Notes: a model not told the origin generated them from the letters alone. 64,000 nt of DNA from Casuarina equisetifolia (GCA_028551475.1 CM052356.1:3606001-3670000); one strand, 5' to 3'. Positions 1 through 13,509 are shown, counted from the stretch's first letter. Made by a program: numbers and translations.

Positions 1-102
1 AAAATTAAAAGAAAATAAAAGCTAGATTAAACCTAAAAATTATTCGGTATTAATATTAATTAGTAGTAAAACAACCAATCCCCGGCAACGGCGCCAAAAA
101 CT
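1..102 (-). mobile_element. 5' leader and primer binding site of a gypsy LTR element truncated by the window edge
   Basis: Read on the minus strand, the LTR at 103-1376 is followed by TGGCGCCGTTGCCGGGGA (79-96). This is complementary to the 3' end of plant tRNA-Asp and is a primer binding site typical of Athila/Tat-type Ty3/gypsy elements. The rest of the element lies left of the window. A near-identical arrangement at 40530-40553 in a complete element supports the reading. Confidence 0.85.
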
Positions 103-1376
103 TGTTCGGTGAAATCTAAATGCAAGTGAACATGTCGAACAAGTAATATAATGATAAGAAAGATATCGTCCCACAAAGATTGGTGATTACTAGACCAACT
201 AATTACTAACGGTGAATAACTCCTAGAATTTATTTAGCAAACTAAATTGATGGATGATAGATTAACTAACTAAGTCTAAGAAAACTTAATAAAAGAAATA
301 TGTTAGAGCATGACTTCACCATAATTACTAGGTACTAATATTGATTATTTATGCTTGCAAGAGAGATAATATCTATGTGATGGCGGAATTTCCTAATTTA
401 TTTACTATCCTATGTCTAGGTATAGCAAACCTACTTAGTTCATTAATTCACTATATCTCTATATGTGAATTGAAACAAACCAAATGCATTAGAATCTATG
501 AATATTCCCAGTTTACACCAAAAGCCACACAAACAATATGGTATATGTCTATCCATATTTAATTTATGGTTACATATTACAAGAAGCAACTACATGCTAT
601 TTCCTGTCGGTCTTTAACATGCAAATCAAGTCATCTAAGTGGTAGCTAATCACCTAAAAGCATTAAACTCCGTAATATGTAACTTCACATAAATAAAATA
701 TCTTGCAAAACATAATAATCATAAGATTCATACCATCATAATTAGGTTACATCGTAGCTCTAACAAAAATAAACTAAAACATAAAGAAATAATGAGGAAG
801 AATGGTAATAAGAAATAAAGAAGGCATCTTGAATCCAAGAACAAGAAGTCTGTCACCCTTTTTGTCTTCTCTTTAAGAAAACCTTGAATTCTTGGCTTCT
901 TTCTTGAGTTGTGCTCAATTTCCTCCTCCTCTCTCTTTTGCCTCTTCTCTTCTCTTAAATAGGGTTTAGGTTTAGACATATCTCCTATCCTAGTAGAATT
1001 GGGTTTTAGAGACCTAAAACAATTGGGTTTTAGAGACCTAAAATAATTGGGTTTTGAACTCCTAAATTAATTGAGACTTGAATTCTTAACATGACTGGGT
1101 TTTCTATTTAAATAAAAAATCCAATAACAATAGAAAATCTAATAACAATTATCCAAAGCCCAAGCCCATCTTGACTCTCTTGATCTTGATATTACAATTT
1201 TGTCACACAATAAGCATCAGGTTCTCCATGTTCATTCCTTTTCTCCTTGCCTCCTTGTGCTACAAAAACAAAACAAATTTAAATAAATAAGAGGAGTTCA
1301 AATATTTTCTCATAAGCATTGTATTATTTATTGCCTAAAAAATAGATAAAATAACTCTATAAAAATAGAGTTATCA
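103..1376 (-). repeat. LTR family 1, 5' LTR of the minus-strand gypsy element
   Basis: On the plus strand it starts TGTTCGGTGAAATC and ends with a short palindrome, TAACTCTAT...ATAGAGTTATCA, so both ends have the TG...CA form of an LTR. About 1.27 kb, the same length as the paired LTRs at 35914-37185 and 40554-41824 and the solo LTR at 21390-22645. A 73-codon open frame at 341-562 recurs in other copies but is LTR sequence, not a supported gene. The right flank begins CTAGT, the expected target duplication if the left end could be seen. Confidence 0.88.
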
Positions 1377-2268
1377 CTAGTCTTTTCTAGCCCTACCTAG
1401 CAACCCTCTTCAAGTCACCCTAGTTTTGCCTTCAAGTTAGGTTGGGCCTATCTAAGTCTTCTAGGTCAATCTAGTTTAGGGCACAATCCCTCATTTGCAC
1501 AACTACTGCTAGCCACCTTAAGCCAAGCATTCTATTCTGCCTTACAATGTCAAATGACCCAAAATTGTGCCTTTATGCCTTTCCTCTCACCAATGCTAAC
1601 TCTTTTGTGACTTGGGCTCACAACTTCCATTGCACCCATGTCATGAAGGACAAGGAGAGGTTCAACAATAACACGATGCCCTTCCCTTCTGACAACCAAC
1701 TAGCGTGACAGTGGAAAAAGTGCTCTTAACTCGTGCATACATGGATTGGCAACTCTTTTTTGCTTGACATTGCCACTAAGTTATTGCTAACCAAAAATGC
1801 AAAGCTTTTCCAAGATTTAATCTATGACATGTATGGCTACATAGACTACATCTAGCAATTCTAGCTCCACCAAGCTCTCTCTAAGTTGAAGTAACAGAAC
1901 CTCCCCATCATTATTGTCTTCAACTACTTCTCTACTTGTTGCAATGATTCAACTTGGCAAAGGAACCATTACAATGCCCCGATTCCACATTGTAGCAATA
2001 CTGGCACTGTAGCAATACCAACGCATTAAGGAGGAAGGGTATGTGGCTCATTTTCTACTCCTTGTCAATGAGTCTTACTTTTTGGACACAAATCCTCACC
2101 ATGGATTTGAGTCCTTCTCTTCACTAGTTCTTCCACCTAATATTCAAAAGGAAAATCAAAGGCTTGCATCAACTAAATACCTTCACATCAGCAAGCATGT
2201 CCTTGTGACTTGTTTAATGTCAGTATAGCACATAAGTGCTTCTTGTAAGAGTGTCCTTCATACAAATA
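1377..2268 (+). pseudogene. Degenerate copia gag, left part of an older element
   Basis: Plus-strand translation gives disconnected gag-like stretches: LVHTWIGNSF near 1730, then DIATKLLL and LIYDMYGYID near 1770-1840, then HYNAPIPHC near 1970. Stops and frameshifts interrupt them. This resembles the N-terminal part of Ty1/copia gag. It is interrupted at 2268 by the complete copia element and resumes at 10434, where the zinc-knuckle and protease parts of the same polyprotein follow in order. No open product is possible. Confidence 0.5.
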
Positions 2269-3751
2269 TGTTAGGTTTAATGGCTAACCAAGAAGGGGGG
2301 TTTAATTGGTTATCTCGGTTTCTTTGCTAATTGTGGGTTCAATCACTTTTCATGCATTTAAACAAATCATTCAAGGATACCAATATCAAATAGCAAAGTA
2401 AATAGACACAAAAGTCTTGCAACATAAGTTTACATGATGGTTCAACCCTTATCACCTACTTTCACCCTCTTCTCCTTCAACACAATTGGTTGAAGTCCAT
2501 TTTACTTAAAAGCTTAAGAGAAAACCCTTTCTTAATAATTTCTAACTCCTCCTTAAGGAGTCATACAAGTCATGATTACAAAGATAAGGTTAACCAACCT
2601 TAGTTCAGTAGTAAATCCCTTAAAGATATAAATCCCTTAAGGGATAATGCTAATACAAGAGCTTATACAAGATATTGAATGTAATGATAAGTTCTAATTA
2701 AAAAAGCCTCAAATATGTCCTAATTAAGTTTCAAATTTACAAATCAGTTTATGTGCATATGATGACATATGTTCGATTAGCACATAAACAAAGATATATC
2801 ACAGAGAATAATCACACAGAAGTGATATTAAGCTGAGTATCAAAGATATCAGCAAAGCTTCTTCATTATGAATAATGGCTAAGCTCAATTAAGATTTCTT
2901 TGGAAAATCTCACAAAGACTTTCACACAATCCTCCTTCTTGACCATGGAATAGCCTTTTCATATATATGATATGAAAGTAAAGAGCCAAATCATGATTTC
3001 TATCATACTTATCATTTCATAGGCTTCTTCTTATTAAGAAGGTGTAGCATATACCTTTTTGAGCTTCACATTCTAACATTTAATTAAAGCTTTTGCAAAT
3101 CTTCCTATTGGAAGAGTAGGGATGCAACTGCGGTGAGAGAGATAAAAAAGGGCATCGAAATTCAAATTATGATTGGGGCTTCTAGGTTAATTGAGATGTT
3201 TAAGTGAGTCTTCCCTCAGAACAACACCATTCCAATCTTCACTTAACCATATGGGCTTGGGTTAGATCAGTTATATGGACTAAGCTTCTTAACCAAACTC
3301 GGTCCAAGCTCATTTGATTATAACATAGGCTAGCTTGTGTTAATTCATAACACAGGCCAAGCTTCAATACATGTTAGAACATAATCCAAGCTTCAATAGA
3401 TATTAGAAAAAAATCCAAGCTTTAATAGATATTAGAACATTACGTGATCTTTGATCCTTGATACATGTGTACCTATAAGCACATTAAAACAAGTATCATT
3501 TTTCTCCAAATAATCAAATATTCTTTTAGCTCTTATTTCATACAAAAATACTTTTCTAAGCATTGTATGAAGTTGATTAATGAAGAAATGTAGGAACCTA
3601 ACTACTTTATAATATTATTTATTGATATTATAATATACACACCTTTTACTTCCTTGATGTTAAATATTATGGATAATCATATGAAAAATATTTACACAAA
3701 TATAATATACAACCAACACTTTGTCACAACAAAACACACCTTTTTCCAACA
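2269..3751 (-). repeat. 3' LTR of the copia element
   Basis: Direct repeat partner of 8917-10428. It begins TGTTAGGTTTAATGGC and ends TTTTTCCAACA. The polypurine tract lies immediately to the right (3752-3780 on the plus strand, read as the complement). Small indels separate it from its partner, for instance extra G-rich bases near 8943 in the other copy. Confidence 0.9.
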
Positions 3752-4249
3752 ATCTCTCCCTTTTTGATGATGACAAAATTTACAAAGTTTTAGCAAATAA
3801 TAGTACATGTCATCAATCAAATGATTGTGATTTGCATTCTAGATACAACATGTTCATGTTCAACTATACAACCAATGTATGTGACAATCAATAATATGTT
3901 TTTCATTCATCATGGCAATATGTTTTTCATCATGCAAGAAACATTCATTAAGAATGTTGGAGAGTTATCCCACTTTTTGTACTATAAGTCAGAAATGGAA
4001 CATTCATTCATGTGCTAAATGCTTTCTCTCTCCCCTTTTTTGTCATAAGCAAAAAGAGCATGCATGGTAGAAGGAAAGTGATAAAGGACTAACAACAGGA
4101 AGAAAATCTATGAAAGAGTGCAAATTGCTAACTTGATGAGTAGATACAAGTGCATATTGCTCCTTTTCAAGGTATTTGCTTAGGCAGAGAATAAAAGAAT
4201 ACAATATAGCATAGCAAAACAGAACATAGTATAAGGAAAATTTAAGAAA

Positions 4250-7200
4250 CATATTCAAGTAATGACATGCCAAGCTCTCTTTGAAATATATAAAATATTT
4301 TTTTATCCAATGGCTTAGTGAAAATGCCAGCTAATTGTTGATCAATACGCATAAACTCAAGTGTAATGTTATTTTTCTACGCATGATTTCTAATGAAATG
4401 ATGTTGAATTTCAATATCCTTGGTTTTAAAGTGTTGTATAGGATCCTTTGTTAAATTTATAGCACTAATGTTATCACATTTTAATGGAACATATGAAGAA
4501 CTAATGACATAGTCCTCTAATTGTTGTTTCATCCATAGAATTTAAATGCAACAACTAGCAACAACAACATATTTAGCCTTAGTAGAGGATAATGCTACAC
4601 TGTTTTGCTTCTTAGAATACCAAGAAACAAGCATGTTTCCAAGAAAATGGCAAACACCATTTGTGCTTTTCCTATCTATTTTACAGTTAATATAATCAGA
4701 ATCACTAAAAGCATGTAGATCAAGAGTTATATCTCTAGAATACCAAATTCCTAGATTGACCATGTCTTTTAAATATCTAAATATTCTTTTAACAGTAGTT
4801 AAATGTTGTTCTTTAGGATCAAATTGATATCTAGCACACAAACATACATTGAACATGATATCAAGCTAAGAAGCAATTAAGTATAATAAAGAACCAATCA
4901 TTCCTTTATAGAGTTTTAAATTTACACTAACCCTATGTTCATCATGTGATAAAGATGTAGATGTGCTCATGGGAGTGTTTATTGGTTTAGAATCATGCAT
5001 CTTGTATTTCTTAAGTAATTCATTTGCATATTTAGTTTGACTTATTAAATTCCTTAACTAGTTTGTTTAATTTACAAACCTAGAAAGTATATTAATTCAC
5101 CCATCATACTCATCTCAAATTCATGTTACATAGAATCAACAAATTGTTCACATATAGCAAAATTTGTAGAACTAAATACAATGTCATCAACATATATTTG
5201 AACAATCAAAATATCTTTTTCTTGTGATTAAATGAACAAGGTATTATTTACTTTACCTTTTCTAAATTAGGTATTAAGCAAGAAAGCACTCAACTTATCA
5301 TAAAAAGCCCATGGGGCTTGTTTAAGTCCATATAAAGCTTCGGAAAGCTTAAGCACATGATTTGGACAAGTTAGATCTTAAATCTAGGTGGTTGTTCAAC
5401 ATATGTTTCTTCTTTTACAATACCATTATGCACTCTTTACATCCATTTGGAAGAAAGTAAAATTCATACAGCAAGCAAAGACAAGCAGCATTTGGATTGC
5501 TGCTAATCTAGCTACAAGTGCAAAGGTTTCATCATAGTTAATTGCTTTTTCTTGACTATAACCTTATGCAACTAATCTAGCCTTATTCCTAGTTATGATT
5601 CCATTTTCATCTAGGTTATTTCTAAACACCCATTTTGTACCAATTATCGAGTGATGATGTGGTTTAAGAACTAAGTTCCAGACTTTACTTCTTTCAAACT
5701 AATTTAGTTCTTCTTACATAGCAAGAAACCAGTTTTCATCTTCAAAAGCCTCATATACTTTTTTTGGCTTTACTTAAGACAAGAAAGCTTGATGTTCCCA
5801 AGTGTTGTGATATCTAAACCTTGTGCTTACTCTATTTATGAGATCTCCTAAGATATGTTATTGATCTACCTCACTTCTTACTCTAGGGAAGGAAAAGTCT
5901 CTTGCATCTAACTCCCCCTCAATCTAGGTGCATTTTTCTCACTACTTCCTAGTTAATTTGAACTTGGATTAGAATTAACTTCAAATTGACATGAATAGAT
6001 TCTTCTACTACTAGAGTTCTCTTATTGAAAACTCTATACGCTTTGCTTTTATAAGAGTAGTTGAGAAATATGGCCTTATCACTCTTGGAGTCTAGCTTCC
6101 CAAGTGACTCTTACCATGGTTTAATACAAATCATTTACTTCCAAACACATGAAATTATGAAATGTTAGGTTTCCTACCAAAGAATAGTTCAAATGGAGTC
6201 TTTTTCAAGATTGGTCTTAAAAATGCTTGATTTGAAATGTAACAAGTTGTACTTATAGAGTCTCCTCAAAAGTGTTTAGAAAGGTTATATTCACACATCA
6301 TAGTCCTAGCCATTTCTTGAAGTGTCCTATTTTTTCTTTCTACAACACCATTTTGTTGTGGTGTTCTAAGTGTTGAAAAATTGTGAGAAATACCATTCTT
6401 GGATAATAATTTCTCAAAGAGGTGATTGTTAAATTCACCATCGTGATCTGTCCTAATCTTAATGATAATGAGATCTTTCTCATTTTAAATCATTTTAGAG
6501 AAATCATCAAACTTCTCAAATGCTTCATCTTTCCTAGCAAGTAGATATACTCATGTATATCTTATATAGTCATCCATTATGACTAAGGCATAATACTTAC
6601 CATTTATGGCAGCCGTTCTCAAAGTACTAGACAAATCCATATGGATCAATTCTAAAGGTCTTGAGGTAGACACCATGAGCTTTGATTTAAAGCTACTTTG
6701 GGTATGTTTACCTTTTGCATATGCATCACACTATTTCTTTTTATCAAAATTTAGTTCAAGTAATCGCTTAACTAGACTATTCTTGGATAGTTTTTCTATC
6801 AACCTTAAACTAACATGTCCAAGTTTTCTATGCCACAACCAAGCATCAACATTATTGTTTATAATCAAGCATGTTTGTTTATTTGTCAATTTACTGAGAT
6901 CAAGCACATAAATCTTATCTTTTCTTTTTCCAACAATTCTCACATTGTTTTCCACATTTTCAACACGACAAAGTTATTTTCCAAATCTAATTTTGAAATC
7001 ATCATCATACAATTGACTTATACTCAACAAGTTAAACTTTAACTCATCAACATATAACACATCATATAGAAGAAAGGTTTTAGGGTTACCTATGGTGCCT
7101 ATACCTTTGATTCTTCCTTTGGAGTTATCTCCAAAAGACATGGTGCCTTCAAACCTCTACTTAAGTGTTGAGAAAAGCTCTATTATCATAGTCATATGTT

Positions 7201-8800
7201 AGGAACAGCAGAATCCACAACTCTTTGCATTTTTTGTTGTTTACATTCACATTCAAAGCCTATAGAAACAAAAGCATTTGTTAGAGTTCTTGGTACCCTT
7301 TTTTCTTTAGGTTCATGGGTGTTAGTTGTTTCTAAGCTATTAATACGTTTAGACATCCAAACTTTCTTGATCTTATATGATCTCCTATACCTAATTGGAC
7401 ATGTATCAAATAAATGACCAATATAATTACAATAAGAACACTTATAATGCAACAAAAATGTGCAGTCTTTTTTACTAAAAAACTTTGTAAAAGACTTAGA
7501 GTTCTTACATGAATTATATCCTATACCAACTTTATCATATATACCTCTTTGTGATTGTAACATCTTATCTAGCATGCGACTTCCTTTTGTAAATTTATTT
7601 AACAATAAAGTTGTATTATCTAACGTAATTTATATCACTAATTTTTCCTTTTCTAGTTCACATATCCTTATGTTAAGACTTTCTAAATCTTTATTCATGC
7701 AATAATCATTTCCTATAGGATCAGCATGTTTATGTTAAAAAATAGAACAACTATGAGTTATAAAGCATGTATCATATTTTATAGATATATTCTCGGATGC
7801 ATCAAGACTTGCATGTGTGCACGATGTAGATGATACTACAACAGATTTTCTAGTTCAAAATCACTTACCTCAAGTTTTTCTTCTTAGGATGCATTTATGA
7901 TTAAGCAAAGATGAACAACTTCTTTTTGTTCTTTTTCATCTGATGAAATGCTATCATCATCCTAGGCAACAATCAGTGCCTTTTTCTTACCTTTGTTGTT
8001 GTCCTTCTTAAGTAAAAGGCAATCAACCTTGATATGTCTAGCTTTTCTACACTCATAACACAAATTATCCCTAGAATCATATTTTTTTTCTTCCTAGGTT
8101 GTCCCACATTCTTACCAAGACCTTTTTTAAAAAACTTTCTAAACCTTCTCACTATTAGAGCAATCTCATCACTCTCAGACTTTACCTCTTCATTCTTTTC
8201 TACTTCTACCTTTAGGACAAGTGACTTCCTATTCTCTTTTTCTCTTACTCTTCTTATTAATTGCATTTCATAAGTCTTTAATGATCCTAACAGGTCATCT
8301 AAGGTCAAACTATCTAGATCATGAGCTTCCTCTATAGCCATCTTTGTAGGATCCCAACTCTCAGCTAAGGACCTTGACATTTTTCTATCCATTTCCTCAT
8401 TTGTGTAGGTCTTTCCTAGCAACTTAAGTTTAGAAACTATTTTAGTAAATCTACCAAACATATCACTAACAGTTTTAGAATCATGCATAGAAAATAATTC
8501 ATAATCACGAGTAAGCATGGTAACTTTATATGACTTTACTTTCTTAGTACCTTCATAGATAACTTATAGTTTATCCCATATCTCTTTACTAGTAAGGCAA
8601 GATGATAATTTGTTGAATTCATGAGCTAATAACCCATTATAAATCATGTTCATAGCCTTAGAATTTATCCCCATGATTTTAGCTTTATTTTTACTCCACT
8701 CATCAGTTTTGGGTAATGCAGTAGTACGTTTTATGGTTATTTGCCAAGCTTTAGGATCTTGACCAATAATAAAACTTGCATTAACTACTTCCAATGTCTA
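4250..8800 (-). pseudogene. Copia gag-pol polyprotein remnant
   Basis: Minus-strand domains in order. Gag N-terminus at 8794-8564. Gag body at 8518-7973 with the DLLGSLKTYEMQL segment. Zinc knuckle C-x2-C-x4-H-x4-C (CSYCNYIGHLFDTC) near 7440. GAG-pre-integrase motif AWLWHRKLGHVS near 6840. Integrase with TPQQNGVVERKNRTL near 6340. Reverse transcriptase with IYVDD near 5180. RNase H at 4856-4542 with KSTNG and ALSSTKAKY. Stops and frameshifts break the frame throughout, so no functional polyprotein is encoded. It would have supplied capsid, integrase and reverse transcriptase for the element. Confidence 0.9.
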
Positions 8801-8916
8801 ATAATGGTGGTTTGTTATACCTCAAGACAACTACTCCTTTGTCTATAGCCATTTAACTGGATCTACTTTAGGATGTTAAGCCTTAAAAATCAGATAACCT
8901 GACTTTAGATGCCAAT

Positions 8917-10428
8917 TGTTAGGTTTAATGGCTAACCAAGAGGAAAGGCAGGGGGGAAGAGGGGTTTGATTTGGTTATCTAAGTTTCTTTACTGGTTGTG
9001 GGCTCAATGACTTTTCATGCATTTAAACAAAGTATTCAAGGATACTAATATCAAACAGCAAAGTAAATGGACACCATACAACACAAGTTTACACAGTGGT
9101 TCGGCCCTTGTCACCTACTTCCACTTTCTTCTCCTTTAACACAACTAGTTGAAGTCCACTTTATTTCAAAGCTTAGGAGAAATCCTCTCCAAATACTTTT
9201 CAACTCCTCCTCAGGAGTCATACAAGTCACGATTACAAAGATAAGGTTAACCAACCTTAATTCCGTAGCAAATCCCTTAAAGGTATAAAGATAATGAGGG
9301 AGAATGCCAATATAAGAGGTTATTCAAGATATTGAATGTAATGATAAGCTCTAATCATGAAACCCCCAAATATGTTCAAGTTAGGTTTTCAGATTTACAA
9401 ATCAATTTATGTGCATATGATGATATATGTTCAATTAGCACATAAACAGAGATATATTGCAAATAATAATCACATAAAAGTGATATTAAGTTGAGTATCA
9501 AAGATATAACCAAAGCTCAATCAAGATTTCTTTTGAATATCTCACAAAGACTTTCACAAAATCCCTTTTCTTGACCATGAATAGCCCTCTTATATATATA
9601 ATATGAAAGTAAATAGCCAAATCGTGATTTTTGTCATAGCCATTAGTTCATTGGCTTTTTCATTTTAAGAAGGTGTAGCATGTACCTTTTTGAGCTTCAC
9701 ATTAGCTTCCTCATAAATTTGAGCCTCACATTCTAACATTTGATCAAAGCTTCTACGAATCTTCCCATTGGAAGAGTAAGGATGGGACTATAGTGAGAGA
9801 GAGAAAGAGAGGCATCAACATTCAAACTGCAATTAAGGCTTCTAACTCAGTCAAGATGCTTAAGTGAGTCTTCCCTCAAAACAACATTATTCCAATCTTC
9901 AATTAATCACATGGGCTCGAGTTAGATCAATTATGCAGACCAAGCTTCTTAACCAGACTTAGTCCAAGCTCATTTAATCATAACATAGGCTAGCTTCATA
10001 GCATGGGCTAGCTTATGGTAATTCATAACATGGACCAAGCTTCAATACATGTCAAAACATAATCCAAGCTTTAATAGATATTATAACATAATCCAAGCTT
10101 CAATAGATATTATAACATAATGTGATCTTTGATCCTTGATATATATGTACCTATAAGCACCTCAAAACAAGTATCATTTTTCTCCAAATAATCAAATATT
10201 CTTTTAGCTCTTATTTCATACAAAAATACTTCTCCAAGCATTGTATGAAGTTGATTAATAAAGGAATTTAGGAACCAACTACTTTATAATATCATTTATT
10301 GATATTATAATTTACATACCTTTTACTTTTTTTATGTTCAATATTGTGGATAATCATATGAAAAACATTTACATAAATATTATATGCAACTAACAGTTTG
10401 TCATAATCAAAAACATCTTTTTCCAACA
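8917..10428 (-). repeat. 5' LTR of the copia element
   Basis: Partner of 2269-3751. On the minus strand it is followed by TTGGCATCTAAAGTCAGG, a decayed version of the initiator-methionine tRNA binding site used by most copia elements (TGGTATCAGAGC is usual). It contains short internal duplications (GCTAGCTTCATAGCATGG near 9990) not present in its partner. Confidence 0.88.
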
Positions 10429-10433
10429 AAATA

Positions 10434-11200
10434 CACTAAGGTTTCCAAACCCCTATACATCCCTTATTGCAAGGAATGGCCCATAATGTTCCATTCCAAT
10501 GCACGACCTAGCTTCACTTTCAAAAGCCCTCTCATTTGATGGCTCCTATGTGTCAACCCCATCACCCCCAACCAATGGCTCTCCTTACACATCCATTGCA
10601 CCCACAGTTAAAGGGCCCCTTAGTTCTTGTAGATTTGGTTCTTTTTGTAGATCCAATGGGCATAATCAGTCTTATTGCTAATATAACAGTTTGTTTTGTG
10701 ATTATCCTACTAATAAGGGTTCCAATGAGAAGAAGGCCTAAACTCATGTCGTGACCCATATCCCTAAGGAATCAACCCATAGGCCTCTCAATGAAGCCCA
10801 ACTCCAACAAATCATCCAGGCCTTCAACCAAGCAAGCCAACTTGACAAAATTGTCAGCTTTGTAGGTACTTCCTTTTACTTTATAAGTTTAATTTCACCT
10901 TTTAATTGGCTTATTAATTCAGGTCCTAGTGACCATTTTTTCCAAAATTTATAATTTTCACCCCTTCACATAAGTACATCTCCTCATTGAAAACATCACC
11001 TCTATCACTAAAATTGGTGGTGATCAACTTAGTCCTCATTTTACCCCTAAAAAAGTTCTCTATGTCCTTGATTTCAAATTCATCTTATTTTTGCTTCCAA
11101 AGATTGTGCAAACAACAAGTGTCGGACCATTTTGGATTCTAATTTTTGTTTCTTTAAAGCCCATTTGATTAGAAAATTGATGGGCTTTGGTAATGCTTAA
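10434..11200 (+). pseudogene. Copia gag zinc knuckle and protease, right part of the older element
   Basis: Plus-strand continuation of the element broken at 2268. Around 10640-10680 there is a degenerate knuckle (GHNQSYC). Near 10905 the stretch WLINSGPSDHF matches the copia aspartic protease motif WIIDSGASDHM, with the catalytic DSG changed to NSG. VLYVLDFKFIL follows near 11060, as in the region after protease. Stops and the changed active site make it inactive. Confidence 0.75.
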
Positions 11201-11269
11201 CAAGGTCATTATTTTTGGATTTTCTTTCTTACAAATTTTTGGAAATGATGTGAAAAAGGCCTTGGTAAT

Positions 11270-11830
11270 ATTCTAGTAACTTGTAAACAAAGTAATTAAT
11301 TTATGAGGAAAAAAAGACTTCAAATATGGCCCTAATTAATAGAAGATTCATCCTAAAACATCCTTATTTTTTGAGTACTAGTTAATAAACCCTAAAGTGC
11401 ATAACAATGAACTTAATGATAATTAAATGGTAAGATTTATGTGATGTATTCCTTCAATGCTCTCTATAACTTGGAAGCTTAAGTGCTAGTTCATATTGGT
11501 TCAATCAAGATTGAAACAAGTTAACTTGTTGATTGTATAAGCAAAACCACAAACAAAGCAAAGACAAAGATTTGAAAATTATTGGTTTACATATAGCTTC
11601 TTACCATCCAACATACATAGGATTTGAAAATTAAAAGAATAGGAAACTCCAATTTTTCTTAGAAAGTAGTACAATAACCAAACAATGTCGTCCTAAAACT
11701 ACCTTTGCTTGCTTCAACCATATATGATTAACATGACTTTTCCTATTATGGAGATAGCTAAAATAATCCTCTTAAGACTACCTAAACTATTTAAATCAAA
11801 TTGTTGGCTTTCTCATTTTGAGATGGGCCA
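11270..11830. repeat. Relic pieces of a neprosin-cluster unit
   Basis: 11270-11560 is a diverged copy of 44890-45170 (shared CTTCAAATATGG and AACTTAATGATAATTAA). 11580-11830 is a diverged copy of neprosin gene 1 intron 4 (20820-21010) and of the matching part of gene 2 (60370-60600). Both pieces are non-coding. They show that an older duplicate of the same chromosomal unit once stood here. Confidence 0.65.
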
Positions 11831-12620
11831 AGATTTATAGAGCTTGAGGATCACCATTTCCTTCATAAAGGAACCTATCAACCAAATTTCAACTCGTTGG
11901 TACACGCATGCTTTTCAAATTGTCTCGCATTACTTGTTTGATACTTTAACAATTTGGCTCTTGAGGAGGATATAGTCCATTGTCATTTTACTTAGGAATT
12001 TCAAGTCTTAGATATGTTTTACTATTAGAGAATTTGGTTCTTGTAGAAGTTTTGTAAGCAATTCCTTATTGGAATTCCAAATATCTAATGCATCTACAAA
12101 TTTGTTTAAGCTAATGGCCCCTATCTCTAATGATATATTTTCCTTGAATGAGCTTTTAGTGTTTGGTTTCCTCTACATCATTCAACTACACCTATTGGGT
12201 ATTAACTTCCTTCATTTGTTCATAATCCACACAATTGATACTTTTACAACTAAATGTTGTTTCTCTTATTTTTGGTATGCAATTTTCCACAAGATACTTT
12301 TGTTGATTTGGAATTGTTTAGATTACTTAAAGACATATCCATAAAATTTTGATGAAAAAGCTATGGTGAGCCAGGTCCTCTTTACCCTTCTAATCAAGCT
12401 TAGAATTTAACTATTAGCTCTTCATAATAGCAACAGTGTAAGTACTAAGAAAATTTCAAGACTACTAATTCAATTTTAACATAAGAAATTTGCCTTATTT
12501 TACTCCATATGTGTCTTGAAAAGAATTGGATTAAATGATTAAATGGAATAAAGAAAATAAAATGGTTGACACATATTCTATGTCTTTTATCAGTCTATGG
12601 GTAAGGTAATCAACAAGAAT
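11830..12620. repeat. Diverged copy of the 48786-49690 block
   Basis: Shares AATTTCAACT-GTTGGTAC, GCATTACTTGTTTGATAC and a longer stretch around 12069-12344 with 48780-49250. The plus-strand translations of both copies contain GINFLHL and IDTF, but frames are not conserved beyond about 70 codons. I do not recognise a protein on either strand. In both places the block lies just downstream of a dead neprosin first exon. Confidence 0.55.
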
Positions 12621-12749
12621 ACTAAAGAAGAGATGAAAAATCATTCTAGTTTCTTGTTTACTACTAAAGAATACATAACAATGAATATTAATGTAAGTCT
12701 AAAAAAAAATACTTGTTCAAAGAAACCAAAAGGGAAGTTGCCCAAATCA

Positions 12750-12935
12750 AAGAATCGTAACCATACCTAGAAACTCTATCTTGCAAGTTTATTTATAAGT
12801 TAGAGTCCAGCTCTAAATCATCTTAAAAAAATCTTCCCTATCTCTAGACTACATTAAAATTCTACAATGAGTATAAATGTTGTATTTTTGGAGTACCTGG
12901 AAACCTTTTTCCTAAACCTTCCCTCAATTTTTCCT
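12750..12935 (-). pseudogene. Neprosin-like first exon, dead copy
   Basis: On the minus strand it aligns with exon 1 of the genes at 23940 and 62253: YSKNTTF, then LINKLA, then a retained GTATGG splice donor at the exon end. Several frameshifts and stops lie between them (for example in the region matching LSEEENLELDRQ). None of the other six exons is seen nearby. A remnant of the activation-peptide exon only. Confidence 0.7.
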
Positions 12936-13159
12936 CCAAGAACAATAAATAAATAAAAAAAGTAAGCAAGTTCATTGAAAACCAAGTAACTAACTAAATT
13001 GGAAAGATAAACTTATACTATTTTATATGAAAGGATCTTAGAGTGTTAATGGGATAGAGTTCAACAATAGAGATGATCTGTCACAATGCAATAAATGCTT
13101 TTCTTATATGGAATCTACAAATGCAAGTTCAAATAATCTTTCTTCATTAGTAGGAGTTT

Positions 13160-13500
13160 TAGGTTTGCACTAGTTGTAAAATGAATAAAACATAAAGTGA
13201 TTGCAAAATTATGCTTCAAGAACTATCCCCTAACATTAATTGTAAGTGAGGTCAATGGAAGGAAAAACAAGCAATTATTCAAGAAAGCTTGATAGGCATA
13301 TTTTTGCCTAATTAAAACATTTTAGCAACTATAATGTCCACAATTAATGTATCTTGGTTTTTAGTTCTTCTTTTAAACTAAAAGGATGCTAATGGAAGGA
13401 AAAGCAACCAATTATTCAAGAGAGCCTAACAAGCATATTTTTGCCAAATTAGAACAAGTTAGCAATTATAATGTCCAAAATAAATGTATCTTTTTTTTAG
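13160..13500. repeat. Neprosin upstream element, with its distal half tandemly repeated
   Basis: Matches the block found upstream of the other neprosin first exons (24690-24900, 43310-43510, 50310-50490, 63030-63240). The part reading GGAAGGAAAA-CAA...TTATTCAAG...GCATATTTTTGCC occurs twice here, at about 13255-13370 and 13388-13500. Non-coding as far as can be seen. Confidence 0.65.
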
Positions 13501-13509
13501 TTATTTTTC

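Larger units (their letters stand above)
2269..10428 (-). mobile_element. Complete but decayed Ty1/copia retrotransposon, minus strand
   Basis: An 8.16-kb element bounded by direct LTRs (2269-3751 and 8917-10428), both starting TGTTAGGTTTAATGGC and ending CCAACA. The 5 bases on each side are AAATA (2264-2268 and 10429-10433), a perfect target duplication. On the minus strand the gag, zinc knuckle, integrase, reverse transcriptase and RNase H remnants appear in copia order. A purine-rich tract (AAAAAGGGAGAGATT) precedes the left LTR, as in SIRE/Maximus-type copia elements. The LTRs differ at many sites and the polyprotein has many stops, so the insertion is old and inactive. Confidence 0.92.

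Noticed and set aside
341..562. A conserved 66-73 residue protein (also at 36154-36354 and 40794-41015, inverted at 18214-18011)
   Set aside because: It lies wholly within family 1 LTRs, varies in length and is broken in other copies; the similarity is that of the LTR itself.
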